From JANPJV01 sp031425695 (lineage in GTDB: Bacteria; Pseudomonadota; Gammaproteobacteria; Xanthomonadales; SZUA-5), in assembly GCA_031425695.1 (NCBI GenBank), contig JANPJV010000121.1:1-6396 (forward strand): 6,396 nt of DNA, written 5' to 3'. Position numbers and translations under genes: made by a program. Shown here piece after piece: positions 4,436-6,396 of this stretch. The notes under the pieces are model-generated. The model was given only the letters and a program-made list of their open reading frames with translations, had not been told where the DNA came from and made no database searches. How positions within the stretch are numbered: position 1 is the first letter of the stretch; every line of letters starts with the position of its first letter.

Positions 4436-5035
4436 ATGCAAGAAAGCCATATCGGTTCGCCCATGACGGTCCTGCTCACTAATCGCCTACGCCTTGAGCC
4501 CTTTGCCGAGCACCATCTCGATGGGCTTCATGAGATTAATCAGCGGCCGGAAGTGATGCGCTATATCACCGGACAACCCGAAACACGCGAGCAGACCGCG
4601 GCAGTCGTCGCGCGCGTACAGCGCTGCTGGGCTGCCTGGGGAACAAGTTGGTGGGCCTTCGTCGAACCGAACGGCGACCGCGTTGCCGGAGCGGGATGTA
4701 TCCAGTACCTGCGACGCGAAGCTGGCCTGCCTTCGGATCTCGAGAGCTTGCGCTGCAACCCGTTGGAGATCGGCTGGCGCCTGCACCCCGATTTCTGGCA
4801 TCAAGGCCTGGCCAGCGAGGCGGCAGGACGAATGGCCGCCTTTGCGTTCGAGACCCTCTCAGCACCGGAACTCCTGGCGGTGCGCGACCCTGAAAACACT
4901 GACTCAGGGCGCGTCATGGATCGCCTCGGTATGCGCTACCGTGGAGCTGAGCCGTGGTACGGAACGACTCTGGCAACCCATGTGCTCAGTCGCGAAGAGT
5001 GGCTGCGTCTTCGAACGAGCGCCAGTGAGGCCTGA
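4436..5035 (+). CDS. GNAT family N-acetyltransferase (RimJ/RimL type)
   Basis: A 199-residue acetyl-CoA-dependent acetyltransferase of the GNAT fold. Typical parts are visible: LLTNRLRLEPFAEHHLDGL at the start of the fold, the central strand GWRLHPDFW, the acetyl-CoA loop HQGLASEA (about residues 122-128), and the late NTDSGRVMDRLGMRYRG (residues 154-170). This order is that of the RimJ/RimL subgroup, whose members modify protein N-termini, amino acids or small molecules; the substrate here cannot be told. The ATG at 4436 is chosen because of TAGAAT at 4423-4428. The ATG at 4463 (190 residues) fits family alignments equally well but has no ribosome site either. The DUF3592-like gene starts 38 bases after the stop and may be co-transcribed. 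Standalone acetyltransferases of this kind are common cargo in variable regions. Confidence 0.85.
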   Translation: MQESHIGSPMTVLLTNRLRLEPFAEHHLDGLHEINQRPEVMRYITGQPETREQTAAVVARVQRCWAAWGTSWWAFVEPNGDRVAGAGCIQYLRREAGLPSDLESLRCNPLEIGWRLHPDFWHQGLASEAAGRMAAFAFETLSAPELLAVRDPENTDSGRVMDRLGMRYRGAEPWYGTTLATHVLSREEWLRLRTSASEA

Positions 5036-5073
5036 CCCCTGGTTCAAATGGACGCCAGGAAGCGCGCACCAGC

Positions 5074-5490
5074 ATGATCAGCTTTGCGACGTTGGCCGGC
5101 GCATTTGGCATCATGTTCCTGGTGGGCAGCATCCTGTTCATTCGAGCGCATGCGTTCACCCGAGCATCGAAGCAGGTACGAGCGCGAATCGTCTCGCGTT
5201 CTCCAGGCACGCAACTCAGTCGGCGGCGAGTACGAACATGGAAGTTCGTAGTTGAAGTCAACGACAGCGAGGGTGCCCCGAAACGCGTTGCCCTGGCTGA
5301 GTCAATCGGCGACTCACTTGTCGACAAGCTGGTAGATCAGGACGGCACGATCGCCGTCAGGTACAACCCGGCCAAGCCTGAGACAGTACGCGCGGACTCC
5401 GCGTTTGTTACGTACATGATCGCCGCTTACTTCTGTGTTCCGGGCGCGCTCTTTCTTCTGCTGTGCATGTATGTCTGGCTTACGACCTGA
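5074..5490 (+). CDS. DUF3592-like membrane protein
   Basis: A 138-residue protein with two predicted membrane helices, at about residues 5-24 (FATLAGAFGIMFLVGSILF) and 112-135 (VTYMIAAYFCVPGALFLLLC). Between them lies a soluble part of about 85 residues with ARIVSRSPGT, WKFVVEVNDSEG and IAVRYNPAKPETVRAD. The order helix, VxAxIVS strand, Y/W-x-F-x-V strand, V-x-YNPxxPE, helix is that of DUF3592 proteins, whose role is unknown. It should sit in the cytoplasmic membrane. AGGAAG (5057-5062) lies 11 bases before the ATG, slightly long but acceptable. It follows the acetyltransferase gene by 38 bases, consistent with a shared transcript; no functional link is evident. No clear terminator follows, although a TTTTTT run is present near 5523. 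Confidence 0.75.
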   Translation: MISFATLAGAFGIMFLVGSILFIRAHAFTRASKQVRARIVSRSPGTQLSRRRVRTWKFVVEVNDSEGAPKRVALAESIGDSLVDKLVDQDGTIAVRYNPAKPETVRADSAFVTYMIAAYFCVPGALFLLLCMYVWLTT

Positions 5491-5982
5491 AGCCACCAGA
5501 GCGATGATTGATCAGAGGCAACTTTTTTGGCCCCGCAGCGCCGGATCGGAGTGAACGCCGTGCGCACCTGGGACAGGGACCAAGGCCAAGGGTTGGCAGC
5601 CGAGCCGGTGGCTCATCGGCGGCTGGAACACCTTGGGCGACACTGTTAGCGGCGATACCATCAGCTTTGTGCTCAACGACAACCAACCCGGCGACGCGCG
5701 TCAGGACAGCGGCGCGCGCAGTACCCGGCCGATCGCATCCGAGCAACGCTCGGCTTCGAAGCGCAGTTGCCAAGCGCCGGAACGCAGCCAACGCCGTCCA
5801 GACGCGCAATCCTCCAGCGCACTCATGAGGAAAGTCCGACAGGCTGCTAGCGCGTGGATCGATGCCAATAAACCCGACGCCGTGGCGCTCGAAGCCGCAT
5901 CGGGAGACCGCGACAAGTAAGTGTCAGACCACCACTACAAACCACGTACGTCCAAGGATCCAGATCAGACGGAGAGGGATTC
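5491..5982. other. 492-base stretch with no well-supported gene
   Basis: Between the DUF3592-like gene and the delta-60 gene there is no frame with both a ribosome site and a recognisable protein. It holds a possible secreted-protein fragment (5585-5705), a small hairpin CCGAGC-AAC-GCTCGG (5739-5753), and a minus frame (5916-5701) that contains GRRWLRSGAWQLRFEAER and ends in TGA but starts only at TTG or at an ATG (5826) without a ribosome site. That minus frame could be a small gene or a gene end, but support is weak. The promoter of the delta-60 gene should lie in 5921-5982. Confidence 0.5.
5585..5705 (+). pseudogene. Possible fragment of a choice-of-anchor-type secreted protein
   Basis: The plus frame reads GWNTLGDTVSGDTISFVLND, then NQPGDARQDSG. 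The sequence TVSGDTISFVLNDNQPGD resembles the last strand and acidic turn of choice-of-anchor U and similar domains (of the form xVxFTLTDGxxGDDD), found near the C-terminus of secreted bacterial proteins. There is no start, no preceding domain and no proper tail. It may be the C-terminal relic of the protein whose N-terminal relic lies at 4265-4420. The call relies on a short motif. Confidence 0.3.
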
Positions 5983-6396
5983 ATGTGGATGCGCGAGAGC
6001 GTGTTGGGTTTGGCGCTGGCGACGATGCTGCAAGCGGCGAGTGCGCAGGTCGGTGGCCTCGACCCAGGATTCGGAGCGGGTGGTGTGGTCACCAAGAGCG
6101 GTCTGTCCGGTGGCGGTTTTCTGGTGGCGCTGGCTGATGGCGCCTACATGCTCGGCGGTTATGCGCGCAACGGCAGCACTGGCAATCTGGTCCTGCACCG
6201 TTTCCTGAGCAATGGGGCGGTCGATACGAACTTCGGCAGCAATGGTGTCGCCTTGAACTTCAGCTTCAACGTCAACGCGCCGCCGACCTTTGAGGATGCA
6301 CTGGAGCTGCCTGATGGCAAATTGCTGGTGGTTGGTGGCCGCTTCATTGGCGAGCGCAGCCTGCAGCTACATCGGATCAATGCCGATGGCTCTTTG
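5983..6396 (+). CDS. Delta-60 repeat secreted protein, N-terminal part (3' end outside window)
   Basis: The frame is open from ATG at 5983 to the window end, 138 codons. GGAGAGGGA (5971-5979) is a strong ribosome site eight bases upstream; an ATG at 5989 is a possible alternative. Residues 1-21 form a signal peptide, with RESVLGLALATMLQAASA and likely cleavage before QVGGLD. The mature part starts GLDPGFGAGGVV, the usual opening of delta-60 proteins, and carries repeat signatures: FLVALADGAYMLGGYARNG, LHRFLSNGAVDTNFGSNGV, and LPDGKLLVVGGRF followed by LHRINADGSL. It is exported by Sec and probably surface-attached or secreted. It is the same class as the protein ending at 617 and on the same strand, but the visible parts are different ends, so paralogy cannot be measured here. 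Confidence 0.88.
   Translation, partial: MWMRESVLGLALATMLQAASAQVGGLDPGFGAGGVVTKSGLSGGGFLVALADGAYMLGGYARNGSTGNLVLHRFLSNGAVDTNFGSNGVALNFSFNVNAPPTFEDALELPDGKLLVVGGRFIGERSLQLHRINADGSL

Noticed and set aside
3088..4479. 463-residue minus-strand open frame
   Set aside because: It mirrors the WYL gene, whose plus-strand protein has clear domains. The minus product is arginine- and histidine-rich without recognisable motifs.
5739..5753. Hairpin CCGAGC-AAC-GCTCGG as a terminator or operator
   Set aside because: The stem is perfect, but it has no T run and lies next to no supported gene end or start.
5701..5916. Minus-strand small gene containing GRRWLRSGAWQLRFEAER
   Set aside because: Part of the product looks protein-like, but the only starts are a TTG and an ATG at 5826, neither with a ribosome site, and I recognise no family. 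It is noted in the region entry, not called.
640..5980. Integron cassette array
   Set aside because: Toxin-antitoxin pairs, acetyltransferases and small unknowns are typical cassette cargo, but genes lie on both strands and I found no repeated attC sites with GTTRRRY and RYYYAAC ends.

Overview
The window looks like an accessory stretch of a GC-rich gammaproteobacterial chromosome, most likely from the Lysobacterales (Xanthomonadales) such as a Rhodanobacteraceae or Lysobacteraceae relative. This is an inference from three things: secreted delta-60 repeat proteins, the C-terminal tail FANGFE on the first of them, and a TAGAAT box placed a few bases before an ATG. No ribosomal or housekeeping marker is present, so the placement stays tentative.

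Layout. The window starts inside a secreted delta-60 repeat protein (1-617, C-terminal part) and ends inside another one (5983-6396, signal peptide plus first repeats), both on the plus strand. Between them lies about 5.4 kb of small cargo genes, gene remnants and repeats. From left to right these are: a decayed copy of the 3' end of a small hypothetical gene (647-812, minus); an intact type II toxin-antitoxin pair with a ribbon-helix-helix antitoxin (917-1147) and a PIN-domain toxin (1144-1539), preceded by two overlapping palindromes (871-896); a second, broken PIN toxin on the minus strand (1670-1983) that has lost its N-terminus and antitoxin; a REP/BIME-like repeat pair (1991-2078); the intact 157-residue hypothetical gene (2199-2672, minus) with its terminator (2120-2143); a 613-base gap (2673-3285) packed with GTTC/GAAC palindromes and a second BIME-like pair (3160-3248); a WYL-family transcriptional regulator (3286-4248); a CSLREA-like secreted-protein remnant (4265-4420); a GNAT acetyltransferase (4436-5035); a two-helix DUF3592-like membrane protein (5074-5490); and a poorly coding stretch with another possible secreted-protein fragment (about 5585-5705).

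How the parts relate. The toxin and antitoxin overlap by four bases and should be co-transcribed and autoregulated through the palindromes. The acetyltransferase and DUF3592-like gene are 38 bases apart and may share a transcript. The WYL regulator has no obvious partner; the palindrome-rich region in front of it is a candidate for its own binding region, although this is only inferred. The rest reads as gene turnover: duplicated and decaying genes, broken toxins and pieces of secreted proteins between repeats.

The strongest candidates for something not yet described are the helically phased GTTC/GAAC repeat region before the WYL gene and the 88-89 bp inverted repeat pairs, one of which abuts the broken toxin gene.
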